DNA from: Oscillatoria sp. CS-180
GTDB lineage: Bacteria; Cyanobacteriota; Cyanobacteriia; Phormidesmidales; Phormidesmidaceae
Direction: 5' to 3'
Length of the DNA stretch: 64,000 bases
NCBI RefSeq assembly: GCF_028330965.1
Contig: NZ_JAQMUB010000101.1
Coordinates: forward strand, 1 to 64,000
Positions 17,606 through 26,914 of the stretch are shown in pieces. The notes below the pieces were generated by a model. That model ran no database searches, was not told the DNA's origin, and saw only the letters and a program-made list of their open reading frames with translations. How positions within the stretch are numbered: position 1 is the stretch's first letter; each line of letters begins with the position of its first letter. Both the position numbers and the translations under genes were made by a program.

Positions 17606-18253
17606 TCACTGATTCTGTTGCTTTACCCAGGCTTTGATAGCACGGCGTAATGGTAAGCGACCGCGATCGCGATACTGTTCGATGATTTGTGGCAAGTCCT
17701 GAATCTTCACTGACGGAAACACACAACTGCTCTCAGACTCAACATAGTGATTTTGCTGAAGTAAGTAGATCGTGAGTATGCCGTCGCTATAGCTCCAAAT
17801 CTCTGGAATTCCTAGACGGGCATAAATAGGGAAGCGGTCAAGGGATTTGCTGGTAATGTCAATGTCAAGTGCCAAGTCTGGTGGAGGGTCTTGGCTGAGA
17901 TCAAACTTTAGTTTGCCACGGACTCTTGCTTCGTTTTGGAAGTAAAAGCAGTTATCGGGCTCTAGCCCAGCTTGGAGTAGTTGACGACGCCAAATAGTGG
18001 AACCATAGCACTCATAGTCCCGTTCCAGAACTTCTGCAATGTCCTCGATAGCGATGCTGATAGCTTGCCTGAAATATTCGTGCTCTGGCGACGGAGCCAT
18101 GATTTCTAGTACACCTTCATCGTAGGTAAATCGCGTACCACGATGCTCTCCCAGCTCTTCTAAAATGGCCTCAAACTTAGCCCAGCCGACATTATGAAGC
18201 AGCAATCGCTGCCCTGCAGGAATCTCCAATTGGCAAAATTCTAAAGCTAGCAT
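17606..18253 (-). CDS. Uma2 family (DUF820) putative endonuclease
   Basis: This is a 215-residue protein with the DUF820/Uma2 pattern: FTYDEGVLEIMAPSPEHEYF at about 42-61, PPPDLALDIDIT near 130 and FPIYARLGIPEIWSY near 145. The fold is PD-(D/E)xK nuclease-like. DIDIT/EIW supply the acidic residues, and Ser-Leu-Asp-Arg-Phe stands where many members have the Lys. Cyanobacteria carry dozens of copies and biological function is unproven. A second copy lies at 61420-62316. Normal length. It stands 130 bp upstream of the YdjM-like gene on the same strand and 86 bp downstream of the GNAT gene. Confidence 0.9.
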   Translation of the reverse strand: MLALEFCQLEIPAGQRLLLHNVGWAKFEAILEELGEHRGTRFTYDEGVLEIMAPSPEHEYFRQAISIAIEDIAEVLERDYECYGSTIWRRQLLQAGLEPDNCFYFQNEARVRGKLKFDLSQDPPPDLALDIDITSKSLDRFPIYARLGIPEIWSYSDGILTIYLLQQNHYVESESSCVFPSVKIQDLPQIIEQYRDRGRLPLRRAIKAWVKQQNQ

Positions 18254-18339
18254 CGACCAGTTAACGGAATACCTCTCTATGCTACTCGGTTCCAGCTGTC
18301 GAAGGAGCTGATGTGCGTCTGTGAACTGTAGAGGTGGGT

Positions 18340-18759
18340 TTAACGATCAGAAATCAACCGCTTGCCCACACTGACGACAGCATCTTCAGTGAATCCAATC
18401 GCTTCGTAGAAGGCGATCGCATCCAAATTGTCTCGGCGAATCTGGAGATTAATCTTGGGACACCCCAGTTTCAAGAGCCATTCTTCAGCCTGATGCATCA
18501 TCTCGCGTCCATAGCCAGCCCGTTGGTATTCAGGAGCGATCGCTAGATAATTAATCCATCCACGGTGACCATCATATCCAGCCATGACCGTTGCCACGAC
18601 TTGGCCGTCCAATACACCTATCAGAAATCCTTCAGGCTGTATTGCCAGCTTGCGTTGAATATCCCTGTAGGGATTATTCCAAGAACGAAGTAATCCGACA
18701 CGTTCCCACAGAGTCACAACAGCAACGGCATCATTGGCTTGAAACGGACGAACCAGCAT
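18340..18759 (-). CDS. GNAT acetyltransferase (YpeA-like)
   Basis: This 139-residue protein carries the GNAT fold. It starts MLVRPFQANDAVAVVTLW (beta1-alpha1). Motif A is INYLAIAPEYQRAGYGREMM, with the acetyl-CoA loop Q-R-A-G-Y-G at about 80-86. Motif B is LDAIAFYEAIGF near 112. It matches the YpeA subfamily, which acetylates small amines or protein N-termini; the acceptor is unknown. The catalytic core is intact and length is normal. Start ATG 18759. Confidence 0.9.
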   Translation of the reverse strand: MLVRPFQANDAVAVVTLWERVGLLRSWNNPYRDIQRKLAIQPEGFLIGVLDGQVVATVMAGYDGHRGWINYLAIAPEYQRAGYGREMMHQAEEWLLKLGCPKINLQIRRDNLDAIAFYEAIGFTEDAVVSVGKRLISDR

Positions 18760-18978
18760 CTATTGATTATTCAAATTGACTCAATAGCTGTCCTGTAGAT
18801 TTAGTGTGAGCGAAAGCCTGCTTGGTCATTTATTAGAAACCATTTTGGTCTAACTCCTCAAAACGCAGATTGCGCCAACGTTTGAATCTCCAGTTATATA
18901 TTTCTTAAACAAATATAATCAAGTTATTGAACCTATTTATGCAATATTGATTTTGAGTTTAGACAGGCTGAGTAGTAG

Positions 18979-19830
18979 ATGTCTCCTTGGAAAAAGCTTA
19001 GAAGGATCGATATTAGAAATGCAGCTTACATTCTTTTTGCAGAGCGTCGAGCAGAAGCACTCAGTCTAATAATAGGGATCACGGGCTTAGGTTTCGCATT
19101 CTTCGAGGCCAAAGGTACCGTTACTTCTATCGTATTAATTGTATTGATATTTGGAATTCTCTTCTATGTTGCTTGGGCTGCCCCTGATCTACGGTGGCAT
19201 ATTCTAGAGCAATCTATTGAAATTCGCTTTTTGGATGCAACAGGAAAGAAAATACAATACGTTGAGACTTCTGTCCTCAAAAGCTTAAAGAATAACAACT
19301 CAAGAATTCGATTTCCCGTCTCTTACAACGGCAAACATCAGGTTGTGAGCGCAAAAGAACTACGGAGAGGAAATGAAGCAGCCGATTTGAGATTTTCAGT
19401 GAACAAGCAAGACTGGGATTTATCACTAGGCTGCGTATACGTTAACGAGGAAACCACAAGTGATTCAACTATCTTCGTGAAGTTCAGCAAAATTCTTAAC
19501 TTTGGTCAAACGACACAGGTAGAAATCACAAGGCTACTAGAAAACGCAAAAGAGGATTCACAATGGTATAGGCCATCAACCCTAGTTGACAAAATTAAAT
19601 TTATTATAGACTTTCATCCTGACCGCCCAGCTGCCGGAATTTACACATACAAAGAATATTTACTTGAAAGAGATATTTCCGAGCGGAATTTAAGGCGAGA
19701 ACGAATAAACGATGAGCCTGACGGCATCAACTACGAAAGAGAAACATTCGAATTCAATAAGCCAATTTTCCAGCATAACTATGGCGTTAGCTGGAATCTG
19801 ATGCCACGAAAAAACCGCTGGAGAAGCTAA
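18979..19830 (+). CDS. AT-rich orphan gene: two-helix membrane protein with cytosolic domain
   Basis: This encodes a 283-residue protein from ATG 18979. A basic N-terminus is followed by two adjacent hydrophobic segments, at about 28-46 (ALSLIIGITGLGFAFFEA) and 50-70 (VTSIVLIVLIFGILFYVAWA). A soluble domain of about 210 residues follows, rich in Lys, Asn, Ile and Arg. I recognise no family. Codon use (many AAA, ATA, AAT) is AT-richer than neighbours, suggesting horizontal acquisition. A two-helix anchor with a C-terminal sensor-like domain is also seen in some phage-defence effectors, but nothing here proves such a role. There is no clear ribosome site. The 450 bp behind it are equally AT-rich and empty. 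Confidence 0.6.
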   Translation: MSPWKKLRRIDIRNAAYILFAERRAEALSLIIGITGLGFAFFEAKGTVTSIVLIVLIFGILFYVAWAAPDLRWHILEQSIEIRFLDATGKKIQYVETSVLKSLKNNNSRIRFPVSYNGKHQVVSAKELRRGNEAADLRFSVNKQDWDLSLGCVYVNEETTSDSTIFVKFSKILNFGQTTQVEITRLLENAKEDSQWYRPSTLVDKIKFIIDFHPDRPAAGIYTYKEYLLERDISERNLRRERINDEPDGINYERETFEFNKPIFQHNYGVSWNLMPRKNRWRS

Positions 19831-20283
19831 AACTCGAAGCATTGACTTATGACTATTAACTAGCTACACCTCTCCACTAATCACCAATCTAGATTCAAAT
19901 GCAACTTTGCTAAAAGCCTGCAATTGAGCCAACATTTTTTGTAGCATCAGAATACGCTGATAATACAAACGAGCTATCAACCACCAGTTGAAGTTCCTAA
20001 TATCACTCTTATCTCCTTCCTTTGTGATTATTTGAAGCTAGATGTTAACATAATGCGGACTCCTTATGGTAGTTTCTTCGTACCAAGAAGCTTTATGTTT
20101 TCTTATTTAATGAAAGACCTCAGATTCAAATAATTAATCCATACAAAGACTCAATAGCTCCATGAAAACTAGCACTTTCCAACGATGTGCACAATCTTTT
20201 GCATCTAATGACATAGATAGATGAAATTGGATTCACACATCAGTAGCGATTGAAATTAACACCTCACTTTTCGAAGTGTATGA
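19831..20283. other. AT-rich gene-free interval
   Basis: About 450 bp without a gene I can support. On the minus strand a frame of about 57 codons without a start (…DIRNFNWWLIARLYYQRILM…, about 19867-20040) looks protein-like and may be a gene remnant. With 18979-19830 it forms an AT-rich patch between the GNAT gene and dnaN. Confidence 0.4.
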
Positions 20284-21426
20284 TCAGCTGCGAATTTGCA
20301 CAGGCATCACCAAGTAGGTCATCTGAAGTTCGCCAAGAGGAATCATCACCGAAGGACTCGTAGCCGTATTGCATTGAAGCTGCACCTCGTTCGTATTGAG
20401 CGCCTTCAAACCGTCTAACAAATAGCGAACGTTAAACGCAATTTCCAAGGCTTCTCCTGTGACCTGAGCCGCCACGACTTCGCGGCCACTTCCGACTTCC
20501 TGAGCTTCAACCGATATCGCTACAGACTGTTGCTCGGGGTCCAAGGAAAGCTTGACGATGTTGTTCTTTTGGTCTGCAAGGACCGCAATGCGTTCCAAAG
20601 CATCGGTTAACTGTTTGCGATCAAGGGTGACTTGTCGCTCAAATTGTTTGGGGATGAGTTGACGATAGTTAGGATACTGCCCTTCTAGGAGACGGGTGGT
20701 GAGCTGTTGTTCACCGAGTTCAAACACAACCTGAGTGCGATCGAACTTGAGAGAAATGGGTTCCGACGACGTATATCCCTGCAACATCCGCTCTAAATCA
20801 CGCAGCGCTTTGGCTGGAACAGTGACATCCATCTTGGCGTCTTCACCAGATTTTCCAGTCCCTGATTCATCGCTGGTTTTTACCACAGATAGGCGATGAC
20901 CATCAGTTGCGGCAAACTCCAAAATCTCGGGTTCCGCCATCAGGTGTACCCCCGTCAATACCTGTTTTGTCTCATCACCACTACTGGCAAATAAAGCACC
21001 CCGCATGCCTTCTAATAGAGACTCTACCGAAAGCTCAGCCGCTTGGCCGTTTTCCACAGTGGGCAAGTTGGGATAGTCTTCTGCGCTGAGACCTCGAACC
21101 TGATACTCTCCTGATGAGCTAGTGATGGTAATGGCCGTATCTTCTGCAATTTCCTGAATGGCAATATCTTCTTGGGGTAAACGAGCAACGATACTTTCCA
21201 ACAGTTTTGCTGGCAACGTCAGTTCTCCCGGTTCCTCAACCCTTGCTTTAAAGGCAGTTTGGATGCCCATCGTTTCATCAAATCCGATCAGGGTAACGGA
21301 TTGAGCTTCCTCATCCACCTTAACTAGCACGTTGCTGAGGATGGGTCTACTGGGTCGTGCAGGAACGACCCGACCAACTAATGAAAGGTGAGTGTTTAGA
21401 TCATTTTGAGGACAAATGAATTTCAT
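20284..21426 (-). CDS. dnaN: DNA polymerase III beta subunit (sliding clamp)
   Basis: DnaN forms the ring-shaped dimer that tethers DNA polymerase III to DNA. The 380-residue protein starts MKFICPQNDLNTHLSLVGRV, the usual DnaN beginning. It contains PARPSRPILSNVLV near 25, GYTSSEPISLKF mid-protein and TRLLEGQYPNYRQLIP near 240. It ends YLVMPVQIRS, the clamp C-terminus that lines the partner-binding pocket. Three clamp domains of about 125 residues fit this length. It is read away from a cluster of DnaA boxes (21528-21794), as in cyanobacteria where oriC adjoins dnaN. No dnaA gene is adjacent. Confidence 0.97.
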   Translation of the reverse strand: MKFICPQNDLNTHLSLVGRVVPARPSRPILSNVLVKVDEEAQSVTLIGFDETMGIQTAFKARVEEPGELTLPAKLLESIVARLPQEDIAIQEIAEDTAITITSSSGEYQVRGLSAEDYPNLPTVENGQAAELSVESLLEGMRGALFASSGDETKQVLTGVHLMAEPEILEFAATDGHRLSVVKTSDESGTGKSGEDAKMDVTVPAKALRDLERMLQGYTSSEPISLKFDRTQVVFELGEQQLTTRLLEGQYPNYRQLIPKQFERQVTLDRKQLTDALERIAVLADQKNNIVKLSLDPEQQSVAISVEAQEVGSGREVVAAQVTGEALEIAFNVRYLLDGLKALNTNEVQLQCNTATSPSVMIPLGELQMTYLVMPVQIRS

Positions 21427-21527
21427 AGGGCTGATCTAGGGAAGTATCAAAATAAGAGCTGAAACCTGCTTGCGTTGACCAAGCCAAACGCACTGAACTG
21501 AACGGATGCTTATCGTATCACCCTGCC

Positions 21528-21794
21528 TTTTCCACGATGTTTGAAAAGAGGCAAAGAAGGATTTAGATCAAATTTTTCTTATAGACGTAATAGTAAGTCT
21601 TGCGGAAAGTGTGGATAATTTGGGGATCGCTTAGTCTGTAAGGTATTCAACTTCCCCAGGATTGTGGAAAACAAGGGGGCAAAAATAGGCGTTCTCCACA
21701 ACCCTCACGGTTGGTAGATTCTTTTCCCCATAGGAGGGTGAAAAGTCCACGATTTAGAGGTCCGTTTTCCACACCGGCGTTCTGTTTTTCCACA
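21528..21794. other. Putative chromosomal replication origin (oriC) with DnaA boxes
   Basis: Within the 530 bp between dnaN and the ABC exporter I find four perfect DnaA 9-mers. They are TTATCCACA on the minus strand (21610-21618), and TTTTCCACA at 21663-21671 (minus), 21765-21773 (plus) and 21786-21794 (plus). Near matches are TTTTCCACG at 21528-21536, TTCTCCACA at 21692-21700 and TTTTCCCCA at 21722-21730. An AT-rich stretch at about 21559-21600 could be the unwinding element. The position beside dnaN matches known cyanobacterial origins. No protein gene of substance lies here; a 65-codon frame (21711-21908) is not supported. Confidence 0.72.
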
Positions 21795-21957
21795 CTATTC
21801 ATTCCTGAAGATTTCACATATCTTTACAGCTTGTTAGTAGATCGCTTTATGCGAGTCAACTTCAAAGCTGGAAGGTTAACAGCTTTAGTTGATGCGAAGT
21901 TTATCTAACTCTCACGACAGTACTCGTCAGGAAGATTTGAATAACTTGAGAGGTGCT

Positions 21958-23730
21958 TTATCGCAGAACCTCTTCCAATTTGTGCTGTTCCCATAGTTGC
22001 TGATATAGACCGGGTTTTTGCACCAGCTCTGTATGAGTACCGACTTGAGCAACGTGACCTTGATCCATCACGATGATGCGATCAGACAGTGCTGCAACGC
22101 CCATCTGATGCGAGATAAAGACGACTGTTTGGTGTTGAGTGCCTGTCTTTAAATTTTGCAGAATGTTGGTTGCGGTTTGGTTATCGACGCTAGAGAGGGC
22201 GTCATCTAAGACCACGACCGGAGCTTCAATCATGAGAGCACGGGCGAGGGCCGATCGCTGCCGCTGTCCACCGGACAAAGTAATTCCTCGCTCACCCACG
22301 ATGGTTTCGTACTGACGCGGGAAATTGTCAATCTCAGGAGCAATTTGAGCAAGCTTTGCAGCATGTTGAATGTCTGTAAACTCAGCTAGTGGTTCGCCAT
22401 AGCGAATGTTGTTGTTGATAGTGGTGCTGAACAGAAAACTTTCTTGGGGGACATAGGCGATCGCGCGACGTAAATCGGCTAGGGGCAGCGTCGTAATATC
22501 TTGCCCGTCTAGAAAAATTTGACCTGGAGCAATATCGAGTAAACGCGGCAAAGCATTGGCCAGTGTGGATTTGCCCGATCCGATAGGTCCCACAATAGCT
22601 ACGGTTTCGCCAGGATAGATGATGAAAGAGACTTGATTGAGTGCTGGAACTGGGCTGTCAGGATAGCTAAAGCTCAGATTTCTAGCTTCCAGTTGACCCT
22701 TCACACCATAGTCAGGCAGAGCTTGAACGGTGGATGCATCGGCTATTTTGGGCTGACTTCTGAGAATAGCCTCGACGCGATCGATGCTGACTTCGCCGCG
22801 CTGATAGGCCGTGATCGTAAAGCCCAATAGTGCAGTGGGAAAAACTAGTCGCTCTACATAGAGGATCATGGCAACAAAGTCACCGACTGACAGCAGACCA
22901 TTGGCGATGGTTCCGGCTCCAGTCGCTAGGATGAGCAGCAGGCTGATGCTGGCTAGTCCCCCCAGCAGGGGGAATAGAGTATTACGGGTACGAGAAAGTT
23001 TGAGGTTAGCTTCTAGGAGATCGCTGTTTAAGTCAGCGAATGCTAGCCGTTCATTATTCTCTTGAGCATAGATTTTGATGAGGGCAATGCCGCTTAGATC
23101 CTCTTGGATCAGTTCGCTCAGTCGCGAGGTGGCCTCTTGCACCTTGAGCTGCTCATCGCGTAGCCGTTCGCTGAACAGCATGACCAGAATCAGCATGACG
23201 GGATAAACCATTAAGGCTACGACGGTCAGCCGCACGTTGAGCGACAGCATGACAGGAACCGTAAAGGCATAAGCAAATATCGTGTTCGCGAAGCTGAGGA
23301 TGGCAAAGCCCAAGAGTCGCCGGATGTTGTCAACGTCACTAGTAGCTCGGCTGATCAGTTCTCCGATGGTGTTAGTGGCAAAGTAAGCCGGTTCCATCCT
23401 CAGCAAATGCTCAAAAATCCGTTGTTTTAAGTCGAATTCGACCTGCCGACCGACGCCAAATAAAAGGATGCGGGAAGCCATGCGGATGACCCACATCACC
23501 GAAGCGAGAACCAAAACGACGATCGCATAGTTGGCAATCTGATCAAAACTGAAGGTTGTCCTCAGATCATCAATACCATCTCGAATGAGGAGCGGAATGC
23601 GAGCGCCTAAGAGATTGACCAATAAGAGTGCCAGAATGCCTGAAGCGGTCTGTATCCAGTGGGGTTTGAGATATTGACCCAGTTGTCTCAGATGCCTGTT
23701 TTTCTGCGAAGGGCTGCTTGAACGCGCCAT
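21958..23730 (-). CDS. ABC exporter, fused membrane and ATPase domains (multidrug/lipid type)
   Basis: From the ATG at 23730 this encodes 590 residues; a TTG six codons upstream is not needed. Residues about 30-310 are a six-helix type IV transmembrane domain (IQTASGILALLLVNLL and others). TNTIGELISRATSDVDNIRR is the coupling region. The ATPase domain starts near 350: GPIGSGKSTL is Walker A, YVPQESFLFS the Q-loop, LSGGQRQRSALARAL the signature, and VVLDDALSSVD Walker B, followed by FISHQ. It is a half-transporter that must dimerise, of the MdlB/BmrA/MsbA class. The substrate is unknown. It is read toward the putative oriC. Confidence 0.93.
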   Translation of the reverse strand: MARSSSPSQKNRHLRQLGQYLKPHWIQTASGILALLLVNLLGARIPLLIRDGIDDLRTTFSFDQIANYAIVVLVLASVMWVIRMASRILLFGVGRQVEFDLKQRIFEHLLRMEPAYFATNTIGELISRATSDVDNIRRLLGFAILSFANTIFAYAFTVPVMLSLNVRLTVVALMVYPVMLILVMLFSERLRDEQLKVQEATSRLSELIQEDLSGIALIKIYAQENNERLAFADLNSDLLEANLKLSRTRNTLFPLLGGLASISLLLILATGAGTIANGLLSVGDFVAMILYVERLVFPTALLGFTITAYQRGEVSIDRVEAILRSQPKIADASTVQALPDYGVKGQLEARNLSFSYPDSPVPALNQVSFIIYPGETVAIVGPIGSGKSTLANALPRLLDIAPGQIFLDGQDITTLPLADLRRAIAYVPQESFLFSTTINNNIRYGEPLAEFTDIQHAAKLAQIAPEIDNFPRQYETIVGERGITLSGGQRQRSALARALMIEAPVVVLDDALSSVDNQTATNILQNLKTGTQHQTVVFISHQMGVAALSDRIIVMDQGHVAQVGTHTELVQKPGLYQQLWEQHKLEEVLR

Positions 23731-23992
23731 ATCTATCCCAAACTCCAACCCTCCTCATCCTAGACGATGTTTGGGTTTACTCCGTTCAACACTGAATCCA
23801 TAGGCATTCCATACGAATCGTCGTTGTCATCGCCTGACTCCTGTTGCTGAAATCCAATCCATAGGGAACAGGGGATAGGGAACAGAGTGTATTGATTGCA
23901 CTTGCAGACCGCGTATCAAGCCAATCCAGTTGGTTCGATACTGTGATTCAACGCGGGGGCGATGACGAACGCTGAGTCGAACTGGAACAGAA

Positions 23993-25129
23993 TTATTCCG
24001 GTACGGGGACCAACTCAACAATCTCGTTCCACCGAACGTCAAAACCCGGTAGCCAGCCCCGCAGGAAGTAGTAGAAAGAGGTCAACACTTCATTCCAATA
24101 GCGGGTTGTAATCCGCAGCGCTTCTGCACTGGGTACTAAATCGGAGAGCCGGGCCAGCGTATCCCCGGTGAGTTCGCCACTGCCGTATAAGTTTGTTGGC
24201 CAAGCGACGACCTGTATGTCTGCTTCTTCAAAAGTCAGGGCAGCACGACGCATAGTCACCGCCGGAGCTACCAGTGCAACCCGACTCGCTGATCGCTGCG
24301 GCGTATCGGGATCACTCAGCAGACCTCGATCGTCCAAAAACGACTTGGTCTGCTCCATTGCCCTGTGGACATCTGTGCCGGCATCTTCGATGATGATCGC
24401 GTCTCGGGGCACTCCATTCCGAATCAAAACTTGACGAAGATCTTCTTCTATCGCCACTTCTTCTTCGTCGTCTGCCACAACAGGGCCAGCCGTGACGATC
24501 ACAAACGGATTGCTGCCGCTACGAATAAGACGGTCATACAGTCTCCCAGCACTGGTTAATCGCGAGACCAAAACGGGTTCAAATCGTTCGCGACTGTCCG
24601 CTTGATCGGGGAGTTCGTCTAGGGGAGAGACAATATCAGCATTTTCACCAATCACGACCATCGCGGCCACTCGGCTCAGAGGCACCTCGGTCGGGATTTC
24701 GACCGGACACACATCATCACAAATGCCGCGTTGCGCATCATAAGCTCTCTGGACCGCCTGTTCTGCTTGGTTGATGAAAAAACGAGCCACAATGGGCGTA
24801 CTGCAAACCAGCAGAATGACAAAAGCGATCGCAACGTAGCGGCCATTGGTGACTTTGAACCCTTCTTTAAAGGGGAGCAGTTCCTTAAACGAGAACAGCA
24901 ATAAGGCTAGTGAGAATCCTAGAGGGGTGAGCGGTAAAGAAATAATTCTCCAGATAGCCCCGATCGTCTCATCATTCGGATCGAGAAAGGAGAAAATAAC
25001 GAGCGTTAGAATAATTGCCCCACCAAACCAGGCCAGAAAGTTGCGAGGGATGAATCTGACCAGCAAGTACCAGACGATCAGCCCAAGGGCGGCCCATACG
25101 AGTATCTGGGTGAGCAGTTCTAAGACCAT
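23993..25129 (-). CDS. DUF218 (YdcF/ElyC-like) membrane protein
   Basis: This 378-residue protein begins with four hydrophobic segments within the first 125 residues (LLTQILVWAALGLIVWYLLV onward to VAIAFVILLVCSTPIVARFF). A soluble DUF218 domain follows at about 150-350: AAMVVIGENADIV, LVSRLTSAGRLYDRLIRSG, VIVTAGPV, and IIIEDAGTDVHRAMEQTKSF. The E-x-x-G/T-x-x-x-x-E pattern and the final VALVAPAVTMRRA strand-loop are typical of YdcF/SanA relatives involved in envelope metabolism. Two close cysteines (ICDDVCPVE) are unusual for the family as I know it and could form a disulfide. Start ATG 25129. Single gene on the minus strand. Confidence 0.85.
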   Translation of the reverse strand: MVLELLTQILVWAALGLIVWYLLVRFIPRNFLAWFGGAIILTLVIFSFLDPNDETIGAIWRIISLPLTPLGFSLALLLFSFKELLPFKEGFKVTNGRYVAIAFVILLVCSTPIVARFFINQAEQAVQRAYDAQRGICDDVCPVEIPTEVPLSRVAAMVVIGENADIVSPLDELPDQADSRERFEPVLVSRLTSAGRLYDRLIRSGSNPFVIVTAGPVVADDEEEVAIEEDLRQVLIRNGVPRDAIIIEDAGTDVHRAMEQTKSFLDDRGLLSDPDTPQRSASRVALVAPAVTMRRAALTFEEADIQVVAWPTNLYGSGELTGDTLARLSDLVPSAEALRITTRYWNEVLTSFYYFLRGWLPGFDVRWNEIVELVPVPE

Positions 25130-25510
25130 GCTGTGCTTTTAGATGCGAGAGTGCGATCGCCGCAGAGTTGCTCTCAATGTGCTGATATTCACCTCAAAGT
25201 AACCCTGCCTCAGGAATGATACCTGTGCTCAAACTTTCTGGCACATCTAATTACGGATTGATTGAGTCAACGCCTTTAACGCCTCCAAGCAAGACAGCTG
25301 GAAAGTTTTAAGTTATCTGTTGAAATGCTAAATTTTCGATTGTTGCCGCACAAACTGACGAAAGGCTCTATCGCCCAGGGATTGCAAGGATATAACCCGA
25401 TAAGATCACCATGATCTAATGGATTTCTCATTGGATTCTCAGGATTTGCATGTATTTTTGTGACGCCAATGAAAACGAACTGCAAGCATAAGTTCTCCAT
25501 TAAGAGTGTT
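25130..25510. other. Intergenic region between DUF218 and DsbA-like genes
   Basis: About 380 bp between two divergently read genes, likely holding both promoters. I see no gene, tRNA or strong repeat. Confidence 0.4.
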
Positions 25511-26299
25511 ATGAGCAATCCTCCTTCCGAATCTTCCCAATCGCAGTCTTCTACAAAACAGAAAACTTCATCCAATCAGTTGCCATTGCTGCTGGGTGCT
25601 GGCTTTTTTGGCTTAGTTGGTATCGGCCTGCTAGCTTCCGTTTGGAACCTGATGGGAGACAACAAAGCCTCGCAAACGACTACGACAGAGGTTGTCACAA
25701 GCGCTCCTGAAGCTTCTCGGCCACCGGCAACGCCCGAGGAGCATCAGCAACTGGTAACTCAAGTCGTCAATGACCTTGAGCGAGACGTTTTAGTAGGCGA
25801 TTCCCCAACATTAGGCAACCCGGATGCAGATGTTGTTTTACTGGAATTTTCTGACTTTCAATGTCCCTATTGCGCTCGTGCAACAGGGCACATTGAAGAA
25901 TTCACTTCAGAATATGGAGACGACGTTTTATTCGTCTTCAAGAATTTTCCGCTGACCAACATTCACCCAGAAGCACTGCCAGCGGCTCAAGCGGCTTGGG
26001 CAGCCGGACAACAAGATCAGTTCTGGCCCTATCACGATGCTTTGTTTGAAAGTCAAGCAGTCTTAGGCGAAAGGCTGTACGTTGATCTGGCTAGAGAATT
26101 AGGGCTGGATATGGATCAGTTCAACCGCGATCGCGCTAGTGAAGACGCTATGAAAGCGGTTGCTCGTGACTTGGCTCTAGCTTCTGAACTTCAGCTCAGC
26201 AGCACACCAACGTTCGTCATGAATGACGTTCTCATTCCGGGGGCAGTGCCTGCTGAATTCTTTGCCGAGGCGTTGGAACGTATCCAGGCAACCCAGTAA
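25511..26299 (+). CDS. DsbA-family membrane-anchored thiol-disulfide oxidoreductase
   Basis: From the ATG at 25511 this encodes 262 residues; an upstream start at 25460 adds a segment without similarity. A Ser/Gln-rich cytoplasmic tail of about 30 residues precedes one membrane helix (LPLLLGAGFFGLVGIGLLASV). A DsbA-like thioredoxin domain follows: FSDFQCPYCARATGHIEEF has the CPYC active site at about 118, then FVFKNFPLTNIHPEA. STPTFVMNDVLIPGAV supplies the cis-proline. The catalytic domain should face the periplasm or lumen and form or isomerise disulfides. Homologues occur in many Gram-negatives (Thioredoxin_4). It is followed by a hairpin at 26338-26381 and a TPR gene. Confidence 0.92.
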   Translation: MSNPPSESSQSQSSTKQKTSSNQLPLLLGAGFFGLVGIGLLASVWNLMGDNKASQTTTTEVVTSAPEASRPPATPEEHQQLVTQVVNDLERDVLVGDSPTLGNPDADVVLLEFSDFQCPYCARATGHIEEFTSEYGDDVLFVFKNFPLTNIHPEALPAAQAAWAAGQQDQFWPYHDALFESQAVLGERLYVDLARELGLDMDQFNRDRASEDAMKAVARDLALASELQLSSTPTFVMNDVLIPGAVPAEFFAEALERIQATQ

Positions 26300-26337
26300 T
26301 CAAAGTTGGGGGTATCTTTTGTAACCTCAAACATGAC

Positions 26338-26381
26338 ATCGCGAGAGTCTTGCGGTTCGTTACGAATTCCCCTCTCGCGAT
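26338..26381. terminator. 10-bp hairpin after the DsbA-like gene
   Basis: ATCGCGAGAG pairs perfectly with CTCTCGCGAT across a 24-base loop, 38 bp after the stop codon. No U-run follows, so its role as terminator is uncertain. Confidence 0.45.
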
Positions 26382-26425
26382 TGTTAATAGCTAAGCTGAG
26401 GTCAATTTAACCCAAACTTAATCTT

Positions 26426-26914
26426 ATGTATCCTCGGACACTTGTTGTACTGGCGTTGTCTGGCCTGCTGACCAGCGGATTAGCAGTGTTCTCACGCGCC
26501 AATGCATCACCCACTACACCAATGTTGTCTTCTTCAGCTGAGTTGCAAGAAGCGGATGTGCTCTATCGGCAAGGCATTCTGCAGTACGAGAAAGGTAATC
26601 TGGAAGCCGCGATCGCGTTGTACACGGATGCACTAGAGCTGAATCCTGAATCAGCGCAAGCTTACGCTGCTCGTGCTGGTGCCTGGGGTAAGCTTGAGGA
26701 ATACGAAGCTGCGATCGAGGATTACAGTTCGGCAATTAGATTAGATGAAGAATTAGCGGCAGCCTATGGTGGGCGAGGGCTGGCGCTTTCTCTGAAAGGA
26801 GAACTAGACGCAGGAGTCAATGATCTATGGACGGCAGCTCAGCTTTTTAGAGCGCAAGATCAATTGGAAGAGTACTTTAAAACGCTTGCCATTATTGAAG
26901 ACATTGCTCCTTAA
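26426..26914 (+). CDS. Exported small TPR protein
   Basis: This 162-residue protein has a signal peptide (MYPRTLVVLALSGLLTSGLAV, written here in part; cleavage probably after ANA near residue 27). Three tetratricopeptide repeats follow: ADVLYRQGILQYEKGNLEAA, then AYAARAGAWGKLEEYEAAIE, and AAYGGRGLALSLKGELDAGV. TPRs are protein-protein scaffolds, here in the periplasm or thylakoid lumen. It is part of a common cyanobacterial class with no assigned partner. The start is the ATG at 26426; the preceding TTAATCTT gives no ribosome site. It stands between a hairpin and the zinc peptidase gene. Confidence 0.85.
   Translation: MYPRTLVVLALSGLLTSGLAVFSRANASPTTPMLSSSAELQEADVLYRQGILQYEKGNLEAAIALYTDALELNPESAQAYAARAGAWGKLEEYEAAIEDYSSAIRLDEELAAAYGGRGLALSLKGELDAGVNDLWTAAQLFRAQDQLEEYFKTLAIIEDIAP

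Noticed and set aside
21711-21908. 65-codon plus-strand frame inside the putative origin
   Set aside because: It is built across DnaA boxes, has no ribosome site and no family match.
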